From: a virus
Direction: 5' to 3' (one strand)
Length of the DNA: 21,593 nt
Virus record (IMG/VR): IMGVR_UViG_3300028742_000091
Location: 1 to 21,593 of that record
Numbering within the stretch: position 1 is the first letter of the stretch; each line of letters begins with the position of its first letter. The notes under the pieces are model-generated. The model searched no databases, was not told the DNA's origin, and worked only from the letters and a program-made list of their open reading frames with translations. Of this stretch, positions 13,869 to 21,593 are shown piece by piece. The position numbers and the translations under genes are program-made.

Positions 13869-15487
13869 CCGAAGACGCTCTCCGCGAACTTCGCGTACTC
13901 GATCTCCATCAGCTCCTCCATCCGCTTGTCTTCCTCGCGGGAGATGTCGCGGTTGAGGTACTCGCTCCAGTACGCGACGGCCATTGCGAGCGCATCGAGT
14001 CTGTCGTCGTGCCGTAGGGCGCCACGGTCGCGGGTGATCCGCGTGAGCTGGTGGAACAGTTGGAACTTCGGTTCGCACTTCTGATCCGCACGCATGAGCG
14101 CGGCATCCACGATCAGTCGGTGCTGGTTGAGCACAGGCTCCAGCGTGTCGATGATGCGGCGTTCCTTCTGACCGACACTGCGAGTCTCCTCGACAGCGCA
14201 CGGGTAGATGCGGCGGAGCACAGGCTCCAGCAGCTTGATGAACATGCCGTCGCCGAAGTTCGACTCGACCAGGATCATCTTGACCTTCTCGGCACGGGCT
14301 ACGTGCGCGATCTGCTCAAGAGCCTCGTCGTCATAGCCGCCCTTCAAGCCCCCTGCACGACGCAGGAAGACCATGCCGCGCAGCAGCTTGGTCACGGTGT
14401 AGCCCGTCTCGTCACCGCCGCGTCCCGAGGGATCGACGGACATGACGGAGCCGGTGTACTCCTCGACTTCCTTGGCGAGATACATCGGTCGGTGCAGGCG
14501 GTCACCAGTGAATCCCACAGCGGGGATGTCGTCGATCACCTGCTCTTTGCCAGAGGCCCACATGATTCGGATGGGTGCCGCTTCGCGGTCTACGTCCATC
14601 ACGATCAGGTCGGATAGCTTCAGCGGATACCGCTCAGCATCGGACAGCGTGGTGTCGAGCATGAATTGCAGCAGGAACCCGCCGCGACCATAGGACGCCT
14701 CACGGCGAAGAAGGTCATCCTCATGGAACCGGGAAGGCTCCACGGGTTGCCATGCAGACCCAGGGTTGGCCTCGAAGTGATCCGCGATGAACGGAGCGAG
14801 CCGACCGCTGTACTGGTTGAAGTGCTTGCGATCCTTCGGATACCGCGCGGGCCAGATGCGAATCTCATAGCCACGCGAGGGGAGCTGGTTGTAAATGGAC
14901 TCCTCGGTCTGAGGTGTGCCCAGGTAGACGATCTCTGCGTGAGCCAGTGGCTTCAGGATCGCGTCGAACTCTTTGATGAGTTCACCCAGCTTCTCGCGTT
15001 GAGCGACAGTGGCCGAGTTCTTCACCACTTCCACGTCATCCGCGATGATCGTGTCGGCGCGTGAGCCGGTGAGCTGGCCGGTGATACCGACAGACTTCAC
15101 GGAAGGGGACTGGTCGGGTTTCGCAGGGCCGACATCGAACGCGAGGTTCGAGTTGCGCTGGTCGCCCTTGGGCTTCAGATGAGCCAGTTCGGGAATGGTC
15201 TCGATCAATCGCTTGGTGAAGATCGAGAAGGCGTCAGCGCGATCTTTGGATGCGGAGACGACGAGTACCTTGTGTTGCGCGTCTTTCCACAGGAGCCAGC
15301 AGACATACGCTGCGGTGATCCAGGATTTCCCGATGCCTCGGAAGGCTTCGATGACGCGGCGGCGAGGGCCGTATTGCAGGTAGGCAGCGATGTCGTACTG
15401 AACAGCAGTCGGCGGGGGAAGGCCGAGCTGCTGCCAGATGTGATAGACAAAGTTACGGAAGTCCTCGAACGGATGTGGCTCGCTCAA
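13829..15487 (-). CDS. Terminase large subunit, T7 gp19-like
   Basis: DNA-packaging motor ATPase and nuclease. 552 aa, close to T7 gp19 (587). Walker A-like FRGIGKS at 49-55, Walker B IIADD at 147-151, and a C-terminal RNase H-like nuclease with Asp352 (VDPSGRGGDE), Glu408 (VESNFGDG) and Asp495/Asp498 (DDRLDAL). The TTG start overlaps the small-terminase stop (TTGA), with GGAG 5 nt upstream, showing coupling. The 3' end is duplicated at 13209-13249. Order small then large terminase after the holin matches T7 17.5-18-19. Confidence 0.96.
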   Translation of the reverse strand: MSEPHPFEDFRNFVYHIWQQLGLPPPTAVQYDIAAYLQYGPRRRVIEAFRGIGKSWITAAYVCWLLWKDAQHKVLVVSASKDRADAFSIFTKRLIETIPELAHLKPKGDQRNSNLAFDVGPAKPDQSPSVKSVGITGQLTGSRADTIIADDVEVVKNSATVAQREKLGELIKEFDAILKPLAHAEIVYLGTPQTEESIYNQLPSRGYEIRIWPARYPKDRKHFNQYSGRLAPFIADHFEANPGSAWQPVEPSRFHEDDLLRREASYGRGGFLLQFMLDTTLSDAERYPLKLSDLIVMDVDREAAPIRIMWASGKEQVIDDIPAVGFTGDRLHRPMYLAKEVEEYTGSVMSVDPSGRGGDETGYTVTKLLRGMVFLRRAGGLKGGYDDEALEQIAHVARAEKVKMILVESNFGDGMFIKLLEPVLRRIYPCAVEETRSVGQKERRIIDTLEPVLNQHRLIVDAALMRADQKCEPKFQLFHQLTRITRDRGALRHDDRLDALAMAVAYWSEYLNRDISREEDKRMEELMEIEYAKFAESVFGHRPAAPNFFDNY

Positions 15488-15723
15488 TGGCTCCGGTCAG
15501 AGCTTGCGTCGAAGGGGAACTCCTTGAGCTTGTCCGCCAGCTTGCCAGCGGGACTGCCGGGGACGATGACGGCTTCGATTCCGTTGTCCTTCACGAATTG
15601 TCGGGCGACGTTGAGGATTGCAGCGAGACCTTTGGTATCCGCTTCCATGCTCTCGATTGCATCGGTGAGCTTGTTGGCAATAGCGGAGTGCAGGGTTTCG
15701 AGAGCTTCCTTACTAGCTGCCAC
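15484..15723 (-). CDS. Terminase small subunit, T7 gp18-like
   Basis: 79 aa helical protein (VAASKEALETLHSAIANKL...), near the 89 aa of T7 gp18, which recognises phage DNA and recruits gp19. GTG at 15723 is the best start: it overlaps the holin stop by 11 nt, and starts further upstream give an Arg/Trp-rich shadow of the holin. No strong ribosome site. Assignment rests on size, helix content and position immediately before the large subunit. Confidence 0.75.
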   Translation of the reverse strand: MAASKEALETLHSAIANKLTDAIESMEADTKGLAAILNVARQFVKDNGIEAVIVPGSPAGKLADKLKEFPFDASSDRSH

Positions 15724-15994
15724 CGGAGCCGCCCAGGAAGCGCGCGAATAGGCGCTCCAGCGCAGACGTACCCAGCGAAGCCAGAGCCGCCGCGAGACCC
15801 ACATGGGCCGTGAAGGACAACGTGGGGAAGATGACGACAGCCAGCGCGGCACTCATGCTGAGGCCCGCAGTGGTGATGCAGCGTGCGAGTGCGATCTTCC
15901 AGTTGGAAGGGCCGCTCGAAGCAAGGGTCTTACCGAGGCCGATGATGGCCCCGGTGACGCCCAAGGTGGCGAGTAGTTTCGTATCGTTGTCCAT
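15713..15994 (-). CDS. Holin
   Basis: 93 aa with three hydrophobic segments (about 8-25, 39-60, 65-80) and a basic end (ERLFARFLGG). It would form the inner-membrane lesion that releases the lysozyme. The third segment (GLAAALASLGTSALERLF) resembles lambda-type holin C-termini. Position between the fibre genes and the small terminase equals T7 17.5. Its start is 4 nt past the previous stop, and the 3' end overlaps the small terminase by 11 nt. Confidence 0.8.
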   Translation of the reverse strand: MDNDTKLLATLGVTGAIIGLGKTLASSGPSNWKIALARCITTAGLSMSAALAVVIFPTLSFTAHVGLAAALASLGTSALERLFARFLGGSGGS

Positions 15995-15998
15995 GGGG

Positions 15999-16463
15999 TT
16001 ACTTGAGGGTGGAGTAGGAGAGGGTGTAGTTCACATACACGACGTAGGACGAGCGACCATCCGAAATGGTGCAAGCCAATACGCCGGTGACGGCGCCGAC
16101 TGCGGCAGTCACGACACGGGAGATGGTTGTGGACTGTCCGTATGGGCTGGTAATAACCGGGGCAGGTCCGTTGCTTACGGAGACGATTGACCAGGTGTAG
16201 CTGTAGGCGCCTGCGCCATATGCACCGTAAGCCGCCGTAGCGTTCGTGGTGACGTTGCCGGATGCTGCTTGACCTTGTGCGCCGCCTGCGATGCTCGTGG
16301 GAGCGACAGAGCCACTGACAGGTGTGTAGTTGACCCACACGTTGACCCAACCACCGCCAGAGCGGCGGTAGATGTTCTGTGCCTGGTGCCACGCGCCTCC
16401 TGAACGCCACGCAGGCACACCAGCAAAGTCGCGCCATGCGCCGCCGCTTCTGATCTTAATCAT
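15999..16463 (-). CDS. Small tail-fibre-associated protein, 154 aa
   Basis: The N-terminus carries three related short repeats (RSGGAWRDFAG, RSGGAWHQAQN, RSGGGWVNVWV), a motif common in phage tail-tip and fibre-associated proteins. The rest is a Ser/Thr/Gly/Ala-rich beta protein with an Ig-like look (AYSYTWSIVSVSNG ... TGVLACTISDGRSSYVVYVNYT). It directly follows the second fibre gene (3 nt after its stop). Probably an adhesin or cap on the fibre; inferred. Confidence 0.75.
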   Translation of the reverse strand: MIKIRSGGAWRDFAGVPAWRSGGAWHQAQNIYRRSGGGWVNVWVNYTPVSGSVAPTSIAGGAQGQAASGNVTTNATAAYGAYGAGAYSYTWSIVSVSNGPAPVITSPYGQSTTISRVVTAAVGAVTGVLACTISDGRSSYVVYVNYTLSYSTLK

Positions 16464-16466
16464 GGG

Positions 16467-18032
16467 TCACCAAATCCACAGGTCACCCTCGCCAGCAGCG
16501 GCGCCCGGGTCACTGCCCTGGACAAAGATGCGCACGGTGTTCAACCAGCCACCACCATTCGCGTAGAGCCTATTAAGCTGACTAGCGAAGTACGCAGGGC
16601 CGTTGTGCTGGATACCGCTGCCATTCCCGGAGAGGTAAGCACCACCGTTACTTTGGGTGGTCAGGCTGTTTGCAGCCATCTGACCGGGACAGTTCCAGTT
16701 GGTGACGCCTTCGTGGATCACCCGGTACGCATTGGTGCCATAAGACCAACCACCGATCTTGAACTGGTTGTCGGTATCCAGACCGAAGAAGGCACCGAAT
16801 GCCCCATCGCGGAGGAAGCCCATCGCCGCCGACGCATACGTGTTGTTCGCATTCGCGATGGTCAGAGCAACGCTTTGGTTGTTGACGATTGACGCGATGT
16901 TCCCAGGGGAACCGCTGGCGAACACTGTGTTAGTCGTCACGGTGCGTGCAGCGATGAGAGGGAAGGCGGCGACGGCCCAGGTCTCAGTTGCGATATTGCC
17001 GATGTCGGTGATGTCTACGGTGAGCTTCAGCTTCGCGGTAGACGCACTCCAGCCGATCTTGACCAGATTGCTGCTTTGGCCTACACCCGTGCCCTGCTGG
17101 ACCGCAGTGAACCCTAAGAGACCCTGCTTGCCATCGAGAGCGGTCTGTAAGCCCGCGAGGTCCGAGATACCGATGACTACGTTGCCGGTGCGACCAGCAA
17201 CACTCGTGACAACCTGCTGGTTGTCGATGCGGTCCCAAGTGTCACCGTCGTATACGAGCATGTCGCCGACGCCGTACTTCACGGTGCTGACGGTGCCTGC
17301 GACGGAGACGATGTAGAAGTCCCCTGTCTTCGGGTTGGTAGGCAATGCAGCGGAAGCCGCCGACCACTTGCCTCGGTAGATGAGCGCGCCGACAGCGGTA
17401 AGGCGTGCCTGCTCTGCCCAATGGAATGCCGAGTAGTTTCCAGGCGTGACCTGGAAGTTCACCGGAGCATTCGCGTATTGCAGCGCGAGGCCTTGTGAGG
17501 CCGCCGCAGCGGTCTTGCTGGAATCAGCCGCCGCCGCGGAGAACCCTGCGTTGTCGGAGTACGTCTTGACAGTGCTCAGGCTTCCAGCAGCGGCCACGGC
17601 AGAGGCGTCAGCAGCAGTGGCTTTCGCACCCGCCGTGATCGCGCTTGCAGCCGCTTCACCGGCCTTAGTGATTGAGGTGGTAGCCGAGGTGTCCGCAGAG
17701 ACAGCAGAGGCAGCAGCGGCGTCCTGTGATGCGAGAGCGGCATCTCGCGCGTCGGCGGAGTCAGCAGCAGAATTGCGCGATGCAGATGCGAACGCTGAAG
17801 CCTGCGATGAGGAAGCAGCGGCAGCAGCGGCAGCACCCGTCAGGTCGTCCGTGATGGCAGCTACGGACTTCTGAAGGGCCGGGAAGGTCGGTAGGGTCAC
17901 GATGGCACCCGTGCCGTCCTCCATGTCCACTGTGCCGGTCTGCTTGGTGAGCATGTCGCGCAGTGCGTTCTTGTAACCGTTCCACTTGTCGATCAGTGCA
18001 GAGATGCGAGCGGCTAGTGTCGAGTTGGACAC
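16467..18032 (-). CDS. Second tail fibre, Ala/Ser-rich stalk
   Basis: 521 aa from the GTG at 18032. N-terminal helix (STLAARISALIDKWNGYKNALRDML), then a long Ala/Ser stalk (about 60-190) typical of trimeric phage fibre shafts, a VAGRTGNVV segment near 280 as in other fibres, and a C-terminal receptor-type domain ending GDLWIW. The real start may be further upstream: GAGG ends 5 nt before an in-frame ATC at 18059, which would prepend ISDNDNPGY. The downstream 154 aa gene may be its partner. Host-range determinant by analogy. Confidence 0.85.
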   Translation of the reverse strand: MSNSTLAARISALIDKWNGYKNALRDMLTKQTGTVDMEDGTGAIVTLPTFPALQKSVAAITDDLTGAAAAAAASSSQASAFASASRNSAADSADARDAALASQDAAAASAVSADTSATTSITKAGEAAASAITAGAKATAADASAVAAAGSLSTVKTYSDNAGFSAAAADSSKTAAAASQGLALQYANAPVNFQVTPGNYSAFHWAEQARLTAVGALIYRGKWSAASAALPTNPKTGDFYIVSVAGTVSTVKYGVGDMLVYDGDTWDRIDNQQVVTSVAGRTGNVVIGISDLAGLQTALDGKQGLLGFTAVQQGTGVGQSSNLVKIGWSASTAKLKLTVDITDIGNIATETWAVAAFPLIAARTVTTNTVFASGSPGNIASIVNNQSVALTIANANNTYASAAMGFLRDGAFGAFFGLDTDNQFKIGGWSYGTNAYRVIHEGVTNWNCPGQMAANSLTTQSNGGAYLSGNGSGIQHNGPAYFASQLNRLYANGGGWLNTVRIFVQGSDPGAAAGEGDLWIW

Positions 18033-18061
18033 ATAGCCGGGGTTGTCGTTGTCGGAGATAG

Positions 18062-19999
18062 TTACCTCAGCCCGAGGGCGTAAATTGAGATGGACGTGAC
18101 GTGGAAGTAGTCAGGGCGAATCTGCCCGGTGCCGTCGATGCGGACGCGATAGCTCACGCCGCTGGTTGCTGCACTGTCCAGGGCCATCATTGAGTCGTAG
18201 GCAGTGGACGAGACGTTCATGTAGTAGGCGTGCTGCTTCATCACTACCCACGTTGAACCGACCAGCTTCTCCAGAATGATGAGGCCAGTGCAGGGGTTCG
18301 AGCCGGGGTTGTGGATCTCACACTCGACGTGCAGCACAGGCACCTGGTATTCCCCAAGGAGCACAGGGGTTGTCAGGGTGATCTGCGGGCCGACACCACC
18401 GATGTTCGCTTGGATGTCGCCGTTCCATGTCGTGTACGTGGACTTCTGGAGATTGCCGATCATGTTCTGAGCGGTGATCTGTCCGGCGAACTTGGCGTTG
18501 CCCGAACGATCGACAGAGAACACGGCGTTGTTCCAGTTCTTCACCCCGGCGCCGATCCACATGGGATAGGCGTCCCCAGGGTTGTTGGTCATCTCGCACC
18601 GGAACTCCATTGGGTTGATGATCGCGCCGTTGCCGTCGAGCTGGAACGTGCGGAACGTGCCGCCATTCACTTCGCCCAGGTTGGCCGTGATGGCCGACAG
18701 GGAGTTCGCTCTGATCTTATTGGCCGTGATCGAGCCATCGACTACGAGCTGTCCTTCGATGCCCACGGTGCTCACCCCGCCGACTGTGCCGACGACGAAG
18801 GGATACTTGAGCTGCTGCACACCGCCGTTGGAGGTGTACGTCGGAGAGACCATCGCGAAGCGATCAGCCATGACCGTGAAGGTTGAGCCAGTCTTGCTGT
18901 CGATGCCTAGGCCGATGCCGGCGATCACAGGGATGCCGTCGATCTTCCCACCATTCATCTTGACCGACCAGTTCGCTTGCCACTCGGGGTTCGCGCCGGG
19001 ATCGGGAGAGCCAACCACCAGGGCCTCGAAGCGTTGCTGAAGGTTCGCGAAGGAACCCTTGGAGAACGCCTCGACCTGAGTGGTCGCCACGGCCTGCGCA
19101 TAGTCCTTCGTTGCGTAGGAGGTCTGCATGGTCTGCGAGAGCGCCTGGTCACCTGCAGCGAAGTCCGCAGCGACCTTCGTGATCGCGGTGGCGCGTGCCT
19201 CTGTCTCGGTGGCAATCGTCTGCTTCACGTCAGTGATCTGAGCGAGGCTGTCCTTGATGGCCGCGCTGAGCTGCGTGGCGGACGTGGTGCGCGCCTCGGT
19301 CTCCGTAGCGATGGCCTGATTGACCTGGATGAACTGCGAAGCTGAGTCGTCGAACTTGGCGAACAGCTCAGTGATCTGCGTGGCGACGGACTGCTTGTCG
19401 TCCACCAGCGCGGTCAGGCTGGTCTCTGCGGTAGCGATGCGTCCTTCGAGCTTCCGGCGTTCATCGAACGTCTGATCGCTGCGGAGGAGTTCTTCCAGCA
19501 TGGTCTCGGCAGTGTTGTCGATGTCGTCGAGCTTGGTCACCAGGATGCCCATGATGGGCGACTGCATGATCGCGTCGATGATCTGCTGGATCGGTAGGGA
19601 AGGCTGATCGCCTTGACCGGGCCAGCCGGAACCACCACCAGGGAGACCGCCAGCACCATAGGTGCCGAAGTCGAGCTGCTCCTGGATGATGTAGAGGAGC
19701 TGGGTGCTATTGAGGTTCAAGTCGCGGGCAGGTAGCTGCGTGCCGTCTTCGACGACGACAAGGTTCCTGTCGCGCGGAGTGAACCTGCGAATGGTCACGA
19801 GGATTCCCGTGGGAACCTCATCAGCCAGTTGAATTGTGGTGGGGCCAGTCCAGGTGAAGGACTGCTCCACAGCATCCCCCACATCCCCTGCGAACACCCG
19901 GATGTCCTCGGTGTGCAAGTAGGGGAAGGGGATGGTGTACGTGACCGCTGACTCCGCGAGGTACATCACGAAGGAGTAGCCACGAGCCAGTGGGTTCAT
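18062..19999 (-). CDS. Tail fibre, T7 gp17-like N-terminal domain
   Basis: 645 aa. The first 140 residues (SAVTYTIPFPYLHTEDIRVF ... FTPRDRNLVVVEDGTQLPARDLN) match the gp17 virion-attachment domain. A long coiled-coil with repeated QITxLxxxxxTETEARxT units (about 190-290) forms the shaft, and a variable C-terminal domain follows. ATG 19999 is preferred over one 54 nt upstream because GGAG lies 6 nt before it and it does not overlap the previous gene. It binds the virion at its N-terminus and the receptor at its C-terminus. Confidence 0.93.
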   Translation of the reverse strand: MNPLARGYSFVMYLAESAVTYTIPFPYLHTEDIRVFAGDVGDAVEQSFTWTGPTTIQLADEVPTGILVTIRRFTPRDRNLVVVEDGTQLPARDLNLNSTQLLYIIQEQLDFGTYGAGGLPGGGSGWPGQGDQPSLPIQQIIDAIMQSPIMGILVTKLDDIDNTAETMLEELLRSDQTFDERRKLEGRIATAETSLTALVDDKQSVATQITELFAKFDDSASQFIQVNQAIATETEARTTSATQLSAAIKDSLAQITDVKQTIATETEARATAITKVAADFAAGDQALSQTMQTSYATKDYAQAVATTQVEAFSKGSFANLQQRFEALVVGSPDPGANPEWQANWSVKMNGGKIDGIPVIAGIGLGIDSKTGSTFTVMADRFAMVSPTYTSNGGVQQLKYPFVVGTVGGVSTVGIEGQLVVDGSITANKIRANSLSAITANLGEVNGGTFRTFQLDGNGAIINPMEFRCEMTNNPGDAYPMWIGAGVKNWNNAVFSVDRSGNAKFAGQITAQNMIGNLQKSTYTTWNGDIQANIGGVGPQITLTTPVLLGEYQVPVLHVECEIHNPGSNPCTGLIILEKLVGSTWVVMKQHAYYMNVSSTAYDSMMALDSAATSGVSYRVRIDGTGQIRPDYFHVTSISIYALGLR

Positions 20000-20013
20000 G
20001 TGTCTCCAGAGAG

Positions 20014-21593
20014 TTAGGGATTGTCGCCCTTCGGGAGCTGAGAAGCTGCCCACGAGAGACCGTTACGAACGCCAGTGACGTTCTGGAACCACAGGAGCGA
20101 CATCGCATCCTTGGCTTGCTTCTGAGTGACGTTTGCGTGCGGATCGAGTGCGGTCACCGCGAGCTTCGGAAGGCCCCACAGGGCACGTCCAGTTGCCAAC
20201 GAGGGGATGCCCTGCACACCGGAGTCCAGGCCCGTGGAGCGGCCATAGGCGAACACAGGAGTGTCATCGCCACCGAGGGCCTTCTTCAGACCCATGTCGT
20301 GTGCAACGGTGTCCACCATGAAAGGTAGGATCGAGGAGTAGCTCGACTGCTGGAACGCCTGCTTGCCAATCGTATCCATCGTCATCAGCATCTCCCGCTT
20401 CTCAGGATCACCGATGGTGTTGACGTAGTTACGAGCGGCCATGCCGATACCAGCGAACAGCGTGGAACCCATCCACATCTGCGCCGTCTGCCAGTCACGC
20501 ATGTGCAGCCCGTGCAAGAGCACCGAGGTGTACGAGTTGGTCTGGAAGGTACGGAACTGAGTGAAGATGCGGCCGGTCGCTGAGTGCATGAGCTGGATGG
20601 TGTCGCCGACTCCGCCTTCACCGAGGTAACGCCGCGCGTTGCGGTGTACGAACAGTGCGAGGAGACGCTTGTCATCCGGCGACCACTTGTCCCAGGACTT
20701 AGCGATGTCCTTGACGCCCTTCATTCCCTTGAGGTTCCCAAAGAGACGAGCTTGGTCAGCAGCGTCCAGGCCACCAGCGCGTAGGCGATTCACCACGCTC
20801 TCGGAGATCGACGCGCGATTGGCTAGGTCGATCATATAGCTGGTGATGCCGGTGCCGGCGAGGCCCTGGTTGAACTGCACCATCGGTGCAATACCGGAGA
20901 CCACAGACATCGCGCGTTGGGCGTACTGCTCACCCTGGTCGAGCTTGTTGAGGGCTTTGCCCACAGCCTTCTCGTTGTTCCATACAGACTCGCCCACGGA
21001 GTCCAGGCGCAGGTGCGGCTGGTTGCGGATGAAGTCAGTGCCGAACCCGGACAGCTCCGAGATGAAGCGAGCTTCGTCGGTTGAGAACTTGCCGGTACGC
21101 ATGTTGCGCACCATATCCACCGCTGCCGGTGCGGCCTTCAGTGCGTTGCGGAAACCCACAGCGCCCAGCGTGCCACCCACACTCTCCAGCATCGTGAAGC
21201 CCACTTGGCCCATTGAGGTCAGGAAGTTCCACCCGCGAGCCAAGCGGGAACCGCGAGTCCATGCGGAGTGAGGTGCGTCTGTCGTGGACTTGCCCAGGAT
21301 CGAGTTGAACGTGATGTCGAGTGCACGGGACATATCGCTGTCGCCGGCTTGCTTGCTCTGCTGCAAAAGGAACGCCTTGTACTTATCCAGCTCCGCTTGG
21401 GTGACGATGTTGGCGTGCTTCTTCAGCGCGGCCCAGCCGGACATCTCGCGGATGTATTCGGGCACCAGCTTGTCCACGTTGTTCTCCAGGAGATCAGCGA
21501 GGTTCACCTTGTGCTCGTTGCCGAGATCATCCTTCAGCGTTGCGCCGAAGGACTCGTCCATGTCGATGCGCGACTTCGCGCGTGAGTGCATGG
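20014..21593 (-). CDS. Internal virion protein D, gp16-like, 5' end beyond window
   Basis: Open to the window edge, so the N-terminal part (probably the larger half; T7 gp16 is 1318 aa) is missing. At least 525 residues of C-terminus are present with several amphipathic or weakly hydrophobic helices, for example FRTFQTNSYTSVLLHGLHMR and AQMWMGSTLFAGIGMAARNYV, matching the C-terminal region of gp16-type proteins that form the ejection channel. Immediate downstream neighbour is the gp17-like fibre, as in T7. The lytic transglycosylase domain, if present, would be in the missing part. Confidence 0.8.
   Translation of the reverse strand, partial: MHSRAKSRIDMDESFGATLKDDLGNEHKVNLADLLENNVDKLVPEYIREMSGWAALKKHANIVTQAELDKYKAFLLQQSKQAGDSDMSRALDITFNSILGKSTTDAPHSAWTRGSRLARGWNFLTSMGQVGFTMLESVGGTLGAVGFRNALKAAPAAVDMVRNMRTGKFSTDEARFISELSGFGTDFIRNQPHLRLDSVGESVWNNEKAVGKALNKLDQGEQYAQRAMSVVSGIAPMVQFNQGLAGTGITSYMIDLANRASISESVVNRLRAGGLDAADQARLFGNLKGMKGVKDIAKSWDKWSPDDKRLLALFVHRNARRYLGEGGVGDTIQLMHSATGRIFTQFRTFQTNSYTSVLLHGLHMRDWQTAQMWMGSTLFAGIGMAARNYVNTIGDPEKREMLMTMDTIGKQAFQQSSYSSILPFMVDTVAHDMGLKKALGGDDTPVFAYGRSTGLDSGVQGIPSLATGRALWGLPKLAVTALDPHANVTQKQAKDAMSLLWFQNVTGVRNGLSWAASQLPKGDNP

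Noticed and set aside
17446-17874. Ala-rich 142-codon plus-strand frame
   Set aside because: Antisense shadow of the Ala/Ser stalk of the second tail fibre.

Overview
The window joins a bacterial chromosome to a prophage. Positions 1-3264 are host DNA: a complete ftsH (AAA+ membrane protease) followed by six tRNA genes in three apparent transcription units: Arg(ACG); Pro(TGG)-Arg(TCT)-His(GTG)-Lys(CTT); Leu(TAG). The GC-rich composition, CCA-encoding tRNAs and FtsH type suggest a gammaproteobacterium, probably of the Xanthomonadales/Lysobacterales (Rhodanobacteraceae-like). That placement is an inference; no rRNA or other marker gene is present.

From the 3' end of tRNA-Leu(TAG) to the right edge the DNA is a T7-like (podovirus, Autographiviridae-type) prophage that continues beyond the window. 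A tyrosine integrase lies next to the tRNA (attL). Read leftward on the minus strand from the right edge, the order matches the T7 late region: internal virion protein D (gp16-like, cut by the edge), tail fibre (gp17-like), a second Ala-rich fibre, a small tail-tip protein, holin, small terminase (gp18-like), large terminase (gp19-like), then GH24 lysozyme, a small membrane protein, an HslV/proteasome-like peptidase and a lipoprotein. A gene-free, G-rich stretch (about 10.53-11.04 kb) follows, then tandem host-type promoters firing leftward into small early genes that include an ArdA antirestriction protein, the position where T7 has its A1-A3 promoters and gene 0.3. The simplest reading is that the virion genome ends lie in the G-rich stretch, that attP sits between the integrase and the mid-genome replication genes, and that RNA polymerase and replication genes lie right of the window.

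Two blocks of plus-strand cargo genes interrupt the minus-strand phage genes. One (5733-8137) has a single-domain response regulator, an unknown partner, a secreted protein and a small membrane protein. The other (12881-13811) has a small secreted protein and a tail-anchored helical protein. The second gene of that block is bracketed by two copies of the terminase 3' end, a visible insertion scar.

Most notable points: the terminase-end duplication around the cargo, an HslV-like peptidase translationally coupled to the lysis genes, an ArdA carrying a DnaJ-like CxxC pair, duplicated early promoters sharing a candidate operator, and two late genes whose best Shine-Dalgarno spacing points to AUA/AUC rather than AUG starts.
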